Of a stretch of 64,000 nucleotides of DNA, positions 1 through 8,851 are shown piece by piece. The notes beneath the pieces were generated by a model. That model ran no database searches. It was not told the DNA's origin and worked only from the letters and a program-made list of their open reading frames with translations. Origin of the DNA: Polycladomyces abyssicola (GTDB taxonomy: Bacteria; Bacillota; Bacilli; Thermoactinomycetales; JIR-001); the NCBI RefSeq assembly GCF_018326425.1, contig NZ_AP024601.1, forward strand, positions 732,001 through 796,000. Direction: 5' to 3'. The position numbers were made by a program, and so were the translations under genes. Every line of letters starts with the position of its first letter. The first letter of the stretch is position 1.

Positions 1-536
1 ATTGGACCGTTTCGTACTACCTGCTGCTCACCTACATGCCCACCTATCTGTCTGAAGTGTTGAAACTGCCTTTTTCCACCAGTTTGATCGTGAACTCGGT
101 CATGTTGGCCTTCTTCAGCCTGTTGATTCCGCTGGTGGGTTGGCTGTCTGACCGATACGGACGCAAACCGCTGTTGCTCGGGTCGTCCATTGGATTGGCG
201 GTGACGGTGTATTCACTGTTTCACCTGATGGATGACGGTATGATCATGCTATTGGTCTCGCAACTGTTGTTGGCCATCTTTTGCGCGTTGTACAACGGAC
301 CCGCCCCGACCACACTGGCGGAGTTGTTTCCGACGCAGGTACGCGCCAGTGCGTTATCGGTGGGCTACAACGTGGCTGTTGCCACTTTTGGCGGTACAGC
401 ACCGTTTATCGCCACTTATCTTGTTTCGCTCACCCATAACCCATTGGCACCCACCTTTTACGTCATCGGTTCCGCCCTGGTGACGACGCTGGTTTTGTTG
501 CGGATCAAAGAAACCTATCAGACAGAGTTGGAATAA
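1..536 (+). CDS. MFS transporter, MHS (ProP-like) type, 5' truncated by window
   Basis: C-terminal part of a 12-TM major facilitator. The frame is open from the first bases of the window (WTVSYYLLLTYMPTYL...), so the real start lies outside. It shows about six membrane segments, the cytoplasmic loop signature GWLSDRYGRKPLLLG, and LAELFPTQVRASALS, which is typical of the metabolite:H+ symporter branch (proline/betaine, citrate, alpha-ketoglutarate transporters). It ends with a charged tail KETYQTELE. The substrate cannot be told from this half. No terminator is obvious right after the stop. Confidence 0.85.
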   Translation, partial: WTVSYYLLLTYMPTYLSEVLKLPFSTSLIVNSVMLAFFSLLIPLVGWLSDRYGRKPLLLGSSIGLAVTVYSLFHLMDDGMIMLLVSQLLLAIFCALYNGPAPTTLAELFPTQVRASALSVGYNVAVATFGGTAPFIATYLVSLTHNPLAPTFYVIGSALVTTLVLLRIKETYQTELE

Positions 537-656
537 CGATTGACCATATACGGGATCCGGTTTCCGGTTTGCAGTCGGTCGGGAGCAGCTTCCAGATAAA
601 ATACAAAGCCTCTTTTCACCTCTTTCTCTCCCCATTATGATGAGAGGGGAGGTGAA

Positions 657-956
657 ATGATGGCACAAGGACAATCCATTCGATCCCTGCAAATCTTTTC
701 GGCCCAACAGGAAGAACCGATTACAGTAGCGTTTCGTCAAGGACTTATACTCATCGCTGATGATCAATGGCGTGTGGAGCTGGAGCAAATCAGCAATATG
801 GATGAGATCCGGTACCTGGTAGAGAAAAAGGAAACCAACTTGTCGATTACGATCGTAGCCGAGGATGAAAAAGAATATGCAGGACTGGTCAATATCGAAA
901 ATGCCATCGACAACCGGGCGGTTTTGGTGGGAACCGGCGGTCTGTTGGAGATGTGA
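657..956 (+). CDS. hypothetical protein, 99 aa
   Basis: Small acidic, soluble protein I do not recognise. It has no signal peptide, membrane segment or cysteine motif; alternating hydrophobic residues suggest a small beta-rich fold. A strong ribosome binding site (GGAGGTGAA) sits just before ATGATG, so translation may start at 657 or at the adjacent ATG at 660. It is followed closely by an intrinsic terminator at 966-987, so it appears to be expressed as a short unit. Function unknown. Confidence 0.7.
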   Translation: MMAQGQSIRSLQIFSAQQEEPITVAFRQGLILIADDQWRVELEQISNMDEIRYLVEKKETNLSITIVAEDEKEYAGLVNIENAIDNRAVLVGTGGLLEM

Positions 957-965
957 AAGAATTGT

Positions 966-987
966 ACCCGGCAACTCAGTGCCGGGT
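966..987 (+). terminator. intrinsic terminator after the 99-aa ORF
   Basis: Perfect 8-bp stem ACCCGGCA / TGCCGGGT with a 6-nt loop, followed by CATTATTTTT. Confidence 0.75.
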
Positions 988-1121
988 CATTATTTTTGAT
1001 AAAGGAGAAGAACACGAAGTGCATAAGTAATAATGACGATGATTCGATCCGATGGGGAACATCAATCAACGAGGATGTGGGAATTGTGCGGTGGTGAATC
1101 GTATTACTCGTACTGGCGGCT

Positions 1122-1697
1122 ATGATTGGCGTGACGGGGTGGGTGCAAGAAACGATCAGCACTCCTCAGGAGATGGTGATGTATCTGGATGTTGTCGTCA
1201 CCGATGATTGGAAGACGTTGATCCGTGATTTACCAGTTATCGTCGTGGGTTCGTATACGGACGTGACCGGTCGTCGGGATGCGAATACCACACGCTTGTA
1301 TCCGTTTCAAGTAGAGCGTGTCCTCAAGGGGCGGGTGCAAGGGAAGCGTATCCATATTGCCAAACAAGATCGCATATATTTTAAAAGCATTCGAGATGAT
1401 CGTGGCAAACCGGTTTACGTGAAGTATCCTCTGTATGTAAAACCCCGCCCGCATCAACGGATGCTGCTGTTTCTGCGAGAGGACTCTTCCGGTATCTACA
1501 GCACCAGATTTGCCAATGGGGAGTGGACCATCCGGCCGAACGGATCGTTGGATATGCCGGTTTCATCCGCTTCTGGCAAGGAAAAGCTGCTGACGACGAA
1601 CAAAGGAAAGCGGATCAGGGTCCGGGTGGAGGGTGCCAGTTATCCCCGGCTTCCCAAAAAACAGTTACAGGATCTAATTGAGATCATCGGACGTTAG
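1122..1697 (+). CDS. hypothetical exported/anchored protein; N-terminus disrupted
   Basis: 191 aa from ATG1122, family not recognised. The body is a soluble basic beta-rich domain with VERVLKGRV and HQRMLLFLRED, reminiscent of extracytoplasmic Bacillus proteins of unknown role. The codons just upstream (1098-1121) continue in frame as a hydrophobic run IVLLVLAA, which would complete a signal anchor. That run is preceded by an in-frame TGA at 1095-1097. In-frame GTG codons at 1077 and 1086 lie behind a GAGG box. Either translation starts at ATG1122, leaving a crippled signal, or the gene carries a nonsense mutation or sequence error (TGG to TGA). Treat as CDS of uncertain integrity. Confidence 0.5.
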   Translation: MIGVTGWVQETISTPQEMVMYLDVVVTDDWKTLIRDLPVIVVGSYTDVTGRRDANTTRLYPFQVERVLKGRVQGKRIHIAKQDRIYFKSIRDDRGKPVYVKYPLYVKPRPHQRMLLFLREDSSGIYSTRFANGEWTIRPNGSLDMPVSSASGKEKLLTTNKGKRIRVRVEGASYPRLPKKQLQDLIEIIGR

Positions 1698-1758
1698 GAT
1701 GTGTCCGTTGATGAAAAGAGGCGGCACCTCACGTCATGAGAAGAAAGGGGAATGTAAG

Positions 1759-2187
1759 ATGACGGTGGTGACAGTTTTTCGATGGCTGCTGGGATTGATT
1801 TTCCTGTCCGCCGCTCTGAACGGGTGGGCAGTCATTCTGGGGTGGGGTGCGTTTTTGCCAACCAGTCCCGCTGCGGAAGCGTTTCTAGGGAATGGATATC
1901 TGCTGGTACTGGTCAAAGGGACAGAATTGGTCTCTGCCCTGTTGCTTCTCATAAACCGCTTCGTCCCTTTTGCGCTGGTCGTTCTGGCTCCACTCGTCGT
2001 CAACATCTTCTGTTTTCACTGGTTTGTTGATCCGGGCATGTTGCCATTGGCGGTGTTCCTCTCACTTCTTTGGGGACACCTTTTCTGGTCGTACCGTCAG
2101 TACTTCCTTCCATTGGTAACGGAAAAAACGGTGTTGCCGGCACAAAAGAAGGCCTCCAAATCGAAACCGTCGATGGGTCAGGAATGA
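1759..2187 (+). CDS. DoxX-like four-helix membrane protein
   Basis: 142 aa with four predicted membrane helices: residues near 4-22, 46-64 (LLVLVKGTELVSALLLLINR), 68-88 and 92-112. The glycine and Glu-rich second helix is like DoxX/DoxD family proteins, whose exact role is unclear. It ends in a basic tail, KKASKSKP. The start at 1759 is chosen because AGAAAGGGGA lies 8-10 nt upstream; the open frame extends further but without signals. Its last 10 bp overlap convergently with the gene on the minus strand. Confidence 0.7.
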   Translation: MTVVTVFRWLLGLIFLSAALNGWAVILGWGAFLPTSPAAEAFLGNGYLLVLVKGTELVSALLLLINRFVPFALVVLAPLVVNIFCFHWFVDPGMLPLAVFLSLLWGHLFWSYRQYFLPLVTEKTVLPAQKKASKSKPSMGQE

Positions 2188-3269
2188 AAGGGAATTTTGT
2201 TCTGATTCAACTGACGTTGTGAGAGACGGGAGCGCATTATTCGATGCAGGAAAAACACAACAGCCAATAGGAATGCATAGCATAGCGGGAGCATGATGGG
2301 GTCCAACGGATACCCCATGATTTTACGGATTTGCCAAGGTCCCAGCGACAAGGGAACCAGATAGGCGAGATACGGGAGGGCCCGATGACTTCGCATCCCC
2401 CATCGCAGGATCAGCCACGCTATTCCCCAGATGACGGTGATCCATATGACATTGTTCAGCCATAATCGGTTGGTGCCCCACCACAATCCTTCGGGTTTAG
2501 CGTAGGACAATACCCATTCCTTTTCCGGCAAACGGTTCAATTTCGCTTCGTATCGGCCGCTCCCGGTCTGTTTCAGCGGAATGTTGGAGTGGAGGACATA
2601 GTGGGACGGCATGGTCACACGCAAGTGGACCGACGGTTCACCAGACCAGAAGGCCGCCGGGGTGAGCATGTACCATTGCGAAAAGACAGGGTAAACGACA
2701 TCCCGGTTGTAATATCCGCCGAAAGGCGTGTAACGGAAATGGACGGTGAGGGCTTCACCCTGTCGGATCTGTAGTGGGATTTTGATGCCGTTCAGCGCCG
2801 TTTGGGTTCCGGCATTTCCGGACAGGGGCCGGTTGTCGATGGGATCGCGAACCGGATCGACGATCTTTGCCCGCCAGTTACGAATCATCACGGCCATCGC
2901 CGGTTGTAGAGACAGAGGTTGTCCGTTCACTGTCACCTCGAAATGATGCATGGCCTGAAGACGTTTCACGATGTCCTGCGGCTCAAAACTGATCTTGGGT
3001 GTGACGAACAAAATCGTGAACCGTTTTGCTTGACCGCTTTCATTCAGCAGTTGGTACCGCACTTCTACCTCTGACGGTTTCTTCTCATGCATAGTATAAT
3101 GGACTTGTTCGGAAACAAGGCGGATGTTGGAATCCGGATCAAACTGTAAACCACCGTTTTGCTGGGGGAAAGTGATGGTGGGACCACCGTTTGCATCGGC
3201 GACGGGTAAGGGAAAAAGGATGGCCCAAACGGAACAACAAAGGAAGATGAGCATCACATACGTTCGCAT
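2178..3269 (-). CDS. exported membrane-anchored protein, unknown function
   Basis: 363 aa. An N-terminal signal peptide (MRTYVMLIFLCCSVWAILFPLPVADA) precedes an extracytoplasmic domain of about 230 residues rich in beta strands and aromatic residues. Three or four C-terminal membrane helices follow (NVIWITVIWGIAWLILRW, YLAYLVPLSLG, PLCYAFLLAVVFFLHRI). I do not recognise a named family. The start is placed at the ATG preceded by GAGGTGTCTC; another in-frame ATG lies four codons upstream at 3281. It converges with the DoxX-like gene, overlapping by 10 bp. Confidence 0.65.
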   Translation of the reverse strand: MRTYVMLIFLCCSVWAILFPLPVADANGGPTITFPQQNGGLQFDPDSNIRLVSEQVHYTMHEKKPSEVEVRYQLLNESGQAKRFTILFVTPKISFEPQDIVKRLQAMHHFEVTVNGQPLSLQPAMAVMIRNWRAKIVDPVRDPIDNRPLSGNAGTQTALNGIKIPLQIRQGEALTVHFRYTPFGGYYNRDVVYPVFSQWYMLTPAAFWSGEPSVHLRVTMPSHYVLHSNIPLKQTGSGRYEAKLNRLPEKEWVLSYAKPEGLWWGTNRLWLNNVIWITVIWGIAWLILRWGMRSHRALPYLAYLVPLSLGPWQIRKIMGYPLDPIMLPLCYAFLLAVVFFLHRIMRSRLSQRQLNQNKIPFHS

Positions 3270-3438
3270 GAGACACCTCATAAGAATCGGATTCCCACTG
3301 TGAGGTTGGGTATGGGATATTTGGGATATCGATGTAGAGGGGAATCATTGTTTGAAAATTCACAGTAGGTATCTTTACTATACAGATCGGAGGCAAAAAA
3401 GAAAACCCACTTTTTCCGATGCAAGAGGGGGATCACGC

Positions 3439-3846
3439 ATGCATAGATTGCCTTTCTTTGTGTACGGTTCTCTACGTCCGGGAAATATCCATTATGACCG
3501 GTTGTTGAAAGGGAAAACAGTGAATGAAACACCGGCCCGTGTACGAGGTTTCCTCTATACACATGTTTCGCTTCCCTGGCCCTGCCTGGTACCGGGAGAC
3601 GGCGAGGTGAAGGGAGAGTTGATCCACATCGCACCGGATGTATACGACAGTGTGATGGTTGCGCTGGATGATTGGGAGGATTATGATCCTCGCGACGAGG
3701 CCGGCAGTCTGTATCTGCGAAAAGTCGTTACCGCTATAACGGCTGATGGTAGAGAGGAACAGGCGTGGTGCTATTTTTGGAACGGAAGCGAGAGGGAGTT
3801 GGGGGAACGAGTGGAAGACGGTGATTGGTCCAAACGATATGTTTGA
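3439..3846 (+). CDS. gamma-glutamylcyclotransferase-like (AIG2/GGCT) protein
   Basis: 135 aa. The N-terminal FFVYGSLRPGNIHYDRL is the hallmark substrate-binding loop of the GGCT/AIG2 fold. Downstream, VKGELIHIAPDVYDSV and LDDWEDYDP supply the conserved Asp/Glu region in which one Glu acts as the general acid/base in true cyclotransferases. The length fits the family. Members release 5-oxoproline from gamma-glutamyl amines or remain uncharacterised. The start is set by AGAGGGGG about 7 nt before ATG3439; the longer open frame upstream lacks a binding site. Confidence 0.75.
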   Translation: MHRLPFFVYGSLRPGNIHYDRLLKGKTVNETPARVRGFLYTHVSLPWPCLVPGDGEVKGELIHIAPDVYDSVMVALDDWEDYDPRDEAGSLYLRKVVTAITADGREEQAWCYFWNGSERELGERVEDGDWSKRYV

Positions 3847-3886
3847 CACGGATGTGTTGCATAGAATCGCCATAAGAAAAAGAAAA

Positions 3887-3911
3887 GCCTCACTACATAA
3901 AATGTGAGGCG
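3887..3911 (-). terminator. intrinsic terminator for the RNPP cassette
   Basis: GCCTCAC / GTGAGGC stem. On the minus strand it is followed by TTTTCTTTTTC, so it would end the leftward transcript of the HTH-TPR gene and its small peptide ORF. Confidence 0.6.
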
Positions 3912-3999
3912 CTTTACAGGAGGGCGTGTGACTTGCTTCACACAGCTAAAGTACCAGAGGAACGGGCTGGGTTTTCCCGCTTGCTCATAATTGTCTGTA

Positions 4000-4146
4000 T
4001 CAACCAATCAATGACTTGGGATCACCACTGTTAGGGAATACATCGGCCGTGACTGTAGAATGCCAAACATTGATGTCGACAAGGTGTGAAATTGACAATG
4101 TTACTACGATGAAGGCTACCAACATAATGAGTCTAGAGTATGTCAC
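4000..4146 (-). CDS. candidate secreted signalling pre-peptide (Phr-like), 48 aa
   Basis: Starts with GTG at 4146, 9 nt after an AGGAGG box that lies inside the 3' end of the regulator gene, and overlaps that gene by 14 bp. The product has a short basic start (TYSR), a hydrophobic core LIMLVAFIVVTLSISHLV and a polar C-terminal tail ending NSGDPKSLIG. A Sec signal followed by a short exported tail, translationally coupled behind an HTH-TPR receptor, is the standard arrangement of RNPP signal genes (phr, nprX, papR). An ATG at 4182 in the same frame would give 60 aa, but it lacks the positioned binding site. The mature signal is inferred to come from the C-terminal 5-10 residues. No homologue is recognised by sequence. 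Confidence 0.6.
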   Translation of the reverse strand: MTYSRLIMLVAFIVVTLSISHLVDINVWHSTVTADVFPNSGDPKSLIG

Positions 4147-5461
4147 TGTAATCTCCCTCCTCACCCATTTTCTCCAAAGCAACTGCTACTTCAAACATAT
4201 TTTCCAAGTAGGCCGCAAATTCCTCTTTATTTTCGTTTCTTTTTAGTTGGGCGAGACGGAAAAGTGCTTTATGTTCCAATCTTGTGTGATGGTATCTACG
4301 TGCTAAATCCAGTGCTTTTTGGTAGAAATGAATGGCTTGATGAGATCGTCCCTTTTTTTTGTAAAAATCGCCAATAACGGTGTAAGCAAAAAATGAAGAA
4401 AGAGCATCGGTTTGTTCTGCGAGAGTTTCGGTTTTGTTCAGTATGTTTTGAGCTTCTTCCCAACGTTCTTGTTCCATATAGACAATAGACAATTTGGAAT
4501 AAGCTTGAACCAGTACATTTTTGGAATCCGTGTTGCCAAACGATAGAGCAGTCGTCAGACAGACTTCGGCTTCTTCGAAGTTCTTCATTGCCAGATAGGT
4601 ACTCCCCAATGCCGTCCATAGATAAAACAATGAAAGCTTGTCCCCATTCAGACTGGCCAAGTATATTCCTTCTTTGGCATACTGGATCGCTTCTTCATAC
4701 ATTTTGTTTCGTTTGAATAGATAAACACGGATTTCATAAAGATGAAGAGCGGTATTATCGTCCATCTCATCGATATGATTCCACAACTCATTCACGACTT
4801 TCAATGCATCTCCCAATCTTCCCAATTTTTCGAGATAACGAGCCTTATTACAATTAATAATATACTTATAATGTTTATATCCGCCTTCATCGACAAATGC
4901 ATCTTCAGCGTTTTCCGTATATTGAAGTGCTTGAATTAAATCATTTTGATAATAATAACAGATACCGAGATCGCTGAAGCTACGAGCCTCTATATTGTCT
5001 TTTTGACTGTAGCGACTTGTAGCGGATAGACGAATCGCATTCAAAAAACATTTCTCCGCTTTTTTCCAATCGGACTTTTTGCTGTGGCATTTTCCTTTTA
5101 GGTAATGAACATGGGCGGCGTATTGATGATCGTCACCCAGTTGAAGGGCGTTCAGAAGGTTGATTAATTCGTTGGGATCTCCGTAGTCTAACATTGATTC
5201 AATCGACAGCAAGCGCAACTTCAACCGATCCAGTTCATACTCTTCATTCTCAATGATCTGGGGGATATCATCCATGGTGAGACCCAATTTCTCAAGAAGG
5301 TACATTACCTTATCCATGCTGACGTGGGGAACGCCGCGTTCGATATTGCTGACTGTGGCGGGGGAGATGTTTTCATCTGCTATATCTTCCAAACGGAGAC
5401 CACGATCTTTCCGAACTTTCCGAATCAGGGAGCCAATTTGAAGAATATCAAATTCGCTCAT
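4133..5461 (-). CDS. RNPP-type regulator: XRE HTH plus TPR repeats
   Basis: 442 aa. Residues about 5-65 form an XRE-type helix-turn-helix (IGSLIRKVRKDRGLRLEDIA, SPATVSNIERG). The rest is a superhelix of about nine TPR repeats (for example AKEGIYLASLNGDKLSLFYLWTALGSTYLA). This is the architecture of PlcR/NprR-like transcription factors that bind imported oligopeptides with the TPR domain. It starts at ATG5461 behind AAGGGG, with a GTG three codons upstream. A secreted-peptide ORF overlaps its 3' end. It is divergent from the kynurenine operon, with about 300 bp between, so it may control itself, kynU or distant targets. Confidence 0.85.
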   Translation of the reverse strand: MSEFDILQIGSLIRKVRKDRGLRLEDIADENISPATVSNIERGVPHVSMDKVMYLLEKLGLTMDDIPQIIENEEYELDRLKLRLLSIESMLDYGDPNELINLLNALQLGDDHQYAAHVHYLKGKCHSKKSDWKKAEKCFLNAIRLSATSRYSQKDNIEARSFSDLGICYYYQNDLIQALQYTENAEDAFVDEGGYKHYKYIINCNKARYLEKLGRLGDALKVVNELWNHIDEMDDNTALHLYEIRVYLFKRNKMYEEAIQYAKEGIYLASLNGDKLSLFYLWTALGSTYLAMKNFEEAEVCLTTALSFGNTDSKNVLVQAYSKLSIVYMEQERWEEAQNILNKTETLAEQTDALSSFFAYTVIGDFYKKKGRSHQAIHFYQKALDLARRYHHTRLEHKALFRLAQLKRNENKEEFAAYLENMFEVAVALEKMGEEGDYSDIL

Positions 5462-5768
5462 GCGGGACACCCCTTTTTATTCCATTCTCTAATTACTCCT
5501 ATCATACATGAACTTTCACTATTTGGAAATAGGGTGAGTTAAAAAAAAGTGATTGAGAGATATATTTTTGATGAGGAACGGGAGAGAGAGGGGAACACGA
5601 TTAAATGATCTTCTCTCGTTCAAACAAGCATGAAAAAGTTTCAGAGTGGAATTGATTCAATATCTACACGGTGAACACGAAAAAAAGGAATGGGGCCCGC
5701 TTCGGCATGACACGTTGTCGGGTTCATCGTATACTGGACATAGAAATTGTCAGAAAGGGCTGTATACA

Positions 5769-7055
5769 ATGGATGTTTCCTCTTTTGACCCGACGTATGA
5801 ATGCGCCCTGCGTTTGGATCGCCAGGATGAGCTGTCTTCATTTCGCGATGACTTTTACATCCCGGAGGGGACGATTTATTTGGATGGCAACTCACTAGGT
5901 TTACTGTCCAAGCGGGCTGAACAATCACTACTGGAGATGTTGGAGTCGTGGAAGAAACTGGGGATTGAAGGCTGGACCCAGGGACGGTATCCGTGGTTTG
6001 ATCTGTCGGAACGATTGGGGGAAATGTCCGCTCCCTTGATCGGAGCTTCTCCCGAGGAAGTGATTGTAACCGGTTCTACGACGGTCAATCTGCATCAGGC
6101 GGTGGCCACTTTTTATCAACCCCGGGGTGGAAGAACAAAGATTTTAGCGGATGAACTGGCCTTCCCCACCGATATTTATGTTTTGCAAAGCCAAATCAAA
6201 TGGAAGGGGTATGATCCTGAGACACATTTGGTCAAAGTAAAAAGTCGCGACGGCCGTTTCATCGAGGAAGAAGATGTTGTTGCCGCCATGACCGACGAGA
6301 TCGCGTTGATCGTGCTGCCCAGTGTGTTGTACCGGAGCGGACAAATTCTCGACATGAAACGGCTGACGGAGGAAGCGCACCGACGGGAAATTCTCATCGG
6401 TTTCGATTGCTGCCATTCCATCGGTGCGATCCCGCATGCGTTGAGTGAGTGGGGCGTTGATTTTGCCGTTTGGTGTAACTACAAGTACCTGAATGCCGGC
6501 CCGGGAGGAGTGGCTGGACTGTATGTCCATCGCCGGCATTTTGATCGCACACCCGGCTTGACGGGATGGTTCGGTTCGCGTAAGGATCAACAGTTCGACA
6601 TGGCCCATACGCTGACCCTTGCCGAACACGCCGGCGCTTACCAGCTGGGAACACCGCACATTTTGAGCGCCGCCCCCCTGATCGGTTCATTGGAAATGTT
6701 TGCGGAAGCGGGCATTGACCGGGTACGCCGAAAATCACTGCAACTGACACATTATCTGATTTTCCTCATCGAACGGGAACTCATCGGATATGGATTTATG
6801 ATCGGAAGCCCGCTGGAGTATCACCGTCGCGGCGGACACGTCTATCTGGAACACCCCGAGGCGGCGCGTATCTGTAAAGCATTGAAAGCCAACGGTGTCA
6901 TCCCCGATTTTCGCGCGCCGAACGGAATTCGTTTCGCTCCGGTTGCGCTCTACACAACCTTTGAGGAGATTTGGAAGTGTGTTCAAATCCTCAAGGAGAT
7001 CATGGAGACGGGACTATACAAGCAGTATGAAAATACACGGGATGTGGTGGCTTAG
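5769..7055 (+). CDS. kynU: kynureninase
   Basis: 428 aa PLP enzyme cleaving L-kynurenine (or 3-hydroxykynurenine) to anthranilate (or 3-hydroxyanthranilate) and alanine. The PLP lysine is K239 in [11 protein letters not shown]. Other family landmarks are [13 protein letters not shown] at the N-terminus, GFDCCHSIG with the cofactor-binding Asp, and [15 protein letters not shown]. Length is normal. ATG5769 is chosen because AGAAAGGG precedes it; the frame is open to 5646 but that stretch is not family-like. First gene of a three-gene kynurenine operon. Confidence 0.95.
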   Translation: MDVSSFDPTYECALRLDRQDELSSFRDDFYIPEGTIYLDGNSLGLLSKRAEQSLLEMLESWKKLGIEGWTQGRYPWFDLSERLGEMSAPLIGASPEEVIVTGSTTVNLHQAVATFYQPRGGRTKILADELAFPTDIYVLQSQIKWKGYDPETHLVKVKSRDGRFIEEEDVVAAMTDEIALIVLPSVLYRSGQILDMKRLTEEAHRREILIGFDCCHSIGAIPHALSEWGVDFAVWCNYKYLNAGPGGVAGLYVHRRHFDRTPGLTGWFGSRKDQQFDMAHTLTLAEHAGAYQLGTPHILSAAPLIGSLEMFAEAGIDRVRRKSLQLTHYLIFLIERELIGYGFMIGSPLEYHRRGGHVYLEHPEAARICKALKANGVIPDFRAPNGIRFAPVALYTTFEEIWKCVQILKEIMETGLYKQYENTRDVVA

Positions 7056-7097
7056 GGCGCGTTTGGTCATCCATATTCCGACGAGAGGAGAATCAGC

Positions 7098-7718
7098 ATG
7101 AAATGGTTGGATATCTCACAACCGTTGAGCAATGACATCGCGGGATGGCCGGGAGATACGCCGTTTTCGTTTGCGTTGTCGTGGACCATGGAGTATGGTT
7201 CCGTCAATGTCGGCAAGTTGACGATGAGCACGCATACGGGAACACATGTCGATGCGCCGTTTCATTTTGATGATACGGGCTACAGAGTGATGGAGCTGGA
7301 TATCGAGGTGTTTGTGGGGCCTGCACGCGTGATCGACGTCTCTTCCCATGAAAGTGTCGGTGCCGAAGAGTTGTCCGCCTATGATCTGGAGGGGGTCAAG
7401 CGATTGTTGTTGCGGACACGTCCCGTATCTGACCCGACGGTGTTCCCCGGTACCATTACCTATGTGCGGCCGGATGCCGCCGCCTATTTGCATGAAAAAG
7501 GGGTGCGGTTGCTCGGAGTGGACGTGCCTTCCGTAGACCCATTGGACAGTAAGGAGTTGGCGGCGCATCACGCCCTGTTTCGATACGGGATTTGCATTTT
7601 GGAAAACGTGGTGTTGGATCGAGTCCAACCGGGTGATTACGAGTTGATCGCCGTGCCGCTCGCGCTCCGAGATGCAGATGCCAGCCCGGTCCGTGCGCTG
7701 TTGCGTCCGTATGAATAA
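7098..7718 (+). CDS. kynB: kynurenine formamidase (arylformamidase)
   Basis: 206 aa cyclase-family metal hydrolase that converts N-formylkynurenine to kynurenine and formate. The family motif [12 protein letters not shown] (residues about 49-60) supplies metal ligands, and further acidic and histidine residues lie in [23 protein letters not shown] binding site lies 7 nt before the ATG. It sits 42 bp after kynU and 13 bp before kynA, so the three steps tryptophan to anthranilate plus alanine are encoded in one operon. Confidence 0.95.
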   Translation: MKWLDISQPLSNDIAGWPGDTPFSFALSWTMEYGSVNVGKLTMSTHTGTHVDAPFHFDDTGYRVMELDIEVFVGPARVIDVSSHESVGAEELSAYDLEGVKRLLLRTRPVSDPTVFPGTITYVRPDAAAYLHEKGVRLLGVDVPSVDPLDSKELAAHHALFRYGICILENVVLDRVQPGDYELIAVPLALRDADASPVRALLRPYE

Positions 7719-7731
7719 GGGGGTGTATGTG

Positions 7732-8553
7732 ATGCATGACGAAAAAGGGATTCACACCGATTTTCGCGATCAGATGACCTACGGGGAGTACCTGCAGTTG
7801 GACCGTATTCTGTCCGGGCAGCAACGCTTGTCCGGCCATCATGACGAGATGCTGTTTATTGTCATTCACCAGGTGAGCGAACTCTGGATGAAATTGATGT
7901 TGCACGAGATTCAAGCGGCAATCCAATGTATCCAAAACAGGGAGCTGTCCCGCGCGTTCAAGATGTTGGCCCGTGTTTCCAAAATTCAGTCCCAGATTAT
8001 CCAGTCATGGGATGTCCTCTCCACCCTGACTCCCGCCGAATATCTGGAGTTCCGTGACCAATTGGGCCGGGCTTCCGGTTTTCAATCGTATCAACACCGG
8101 ATGATCGAGTTTGCCCTCGGGTATAAAACCCGGCACATTTTGGATATCTATCGAAAAGATGCGGAACTGTACCGACAGTTGCATGAAGCACTGCATGCCC
8201 CGAGCCTCTACGATGTCGCCATCCAGGCGTTGGCCCGAGCGGGTTTGGCCATTCCCCCTGATGTGCTCAACCGGGACTATACCCAGCCTTACCAAGCGCA
8301 CCCCAGTGTGGAAGCGGCTTGGCTGGCGGTATATCGCGATGTGGAATCCTATTGGGACCTCTACCAACTGGCCGAAAAGCTGGTCGACCTCGAAGACTGG
8401 GTGCGGCAATGGCGCTTCCGCCATGTGACTACAGTGGAGCGCATCATCGGCAATAAGACGGGAACGGGCGGTTCTTCCGGCGTCCAATACCTGAAAAAGA
8501 CGCTGGATCACCGGTTCTTTCCCGAGCTGTGGGGTCTTCGAACAAAGTTGTGA
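7732..8553 (+). CDS. kynA: tryptophan 2,3-dioxygenase
   Basis: 273 aa heme enzyme that opens the indole ring of L-tryptophan to N-formylkynurenine. Recognised by [52 protein letters not shown] (substrate and heme pocket) and the C-terminal [15 protein letters not shown]. The start is ATG7732 behind AAGGGGGTG. Last gene of the kyn operon, followed by a strong terminator at 8595-8629. The operon may serve tryptophan catabolism; genes for anthranilate processing are not in the window. Confidence 0.95.
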   Translation: MHDEKGIHTDFRDQMTYGEYLQLDRILSGQQRLSGHHDEMLFIVIHQVSELWMKLMLHEIQAAIQCIQNRELSRAFKMLARVSKIQSQIIQSWDVLSTLTPAEYLEFRDQLGRASGFQSYQHRMIEFALGYKTRHILDIYRKDAELYRQLHEALHAPSLYDVAIQALARAGLAIPPDVLNRDYTQPYQAHPSVEAAWLAVYRDVESYWDLYQLAEKLVDLEDWVRQWRFRHVTTVERIIGNKTGTGGSSGVQYLKKTLDHRFFPELWGLRTKL

Positions 8554-8594
8554 ATGAGAGGGCTTTGGTGGGAAGGGAGAGTTTTGGGCACGAA

Positions 8595-8629
8595 ACGCAC
8601 CAGAATCGATCCGTTCGCTTCTGGTGCGT
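8595..8629 (+). terminator. terminator of the kyn operon
   Basis: Perfect 11-bp stem ACGCACCAGAA / TTCTGGTGCGT followed by TCTTTTCTGTT. Confidence 0.85.
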
Positions 8630-8685
8630 TCTTTTCTGTTAGCCACACACTTTCCTCTACGGCAATAGCTTATGTTAAGGCAAAA

Positions 8686-8709
8686 GAAAAAGACGCGGAT
8701 CGCTCCGCG
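8686..8709 (-). terminator. hairpin with minus-strand U-run
   Basis: CGCGGA TCGC TCCGCG stem. On the minus strand it is followed by TCTTTTTCTTTT, so it could stop leftward transcripts coming from the Bcr/CflA gene or the structured element. Confidence 0.5.
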
Positions 8710-8851
8710 ATTTAGCCCTCATTTAAACTCATCCGGCACTGAGGATGGTTATGATCAGCTGATTATGTCACGAAGGGAGATATAACAACAGTCGTGTATT
8801 CGCAGCTGTTAATGATTTTCTCCGTATAGCAGAAGCTTTATTTACAGAAAC

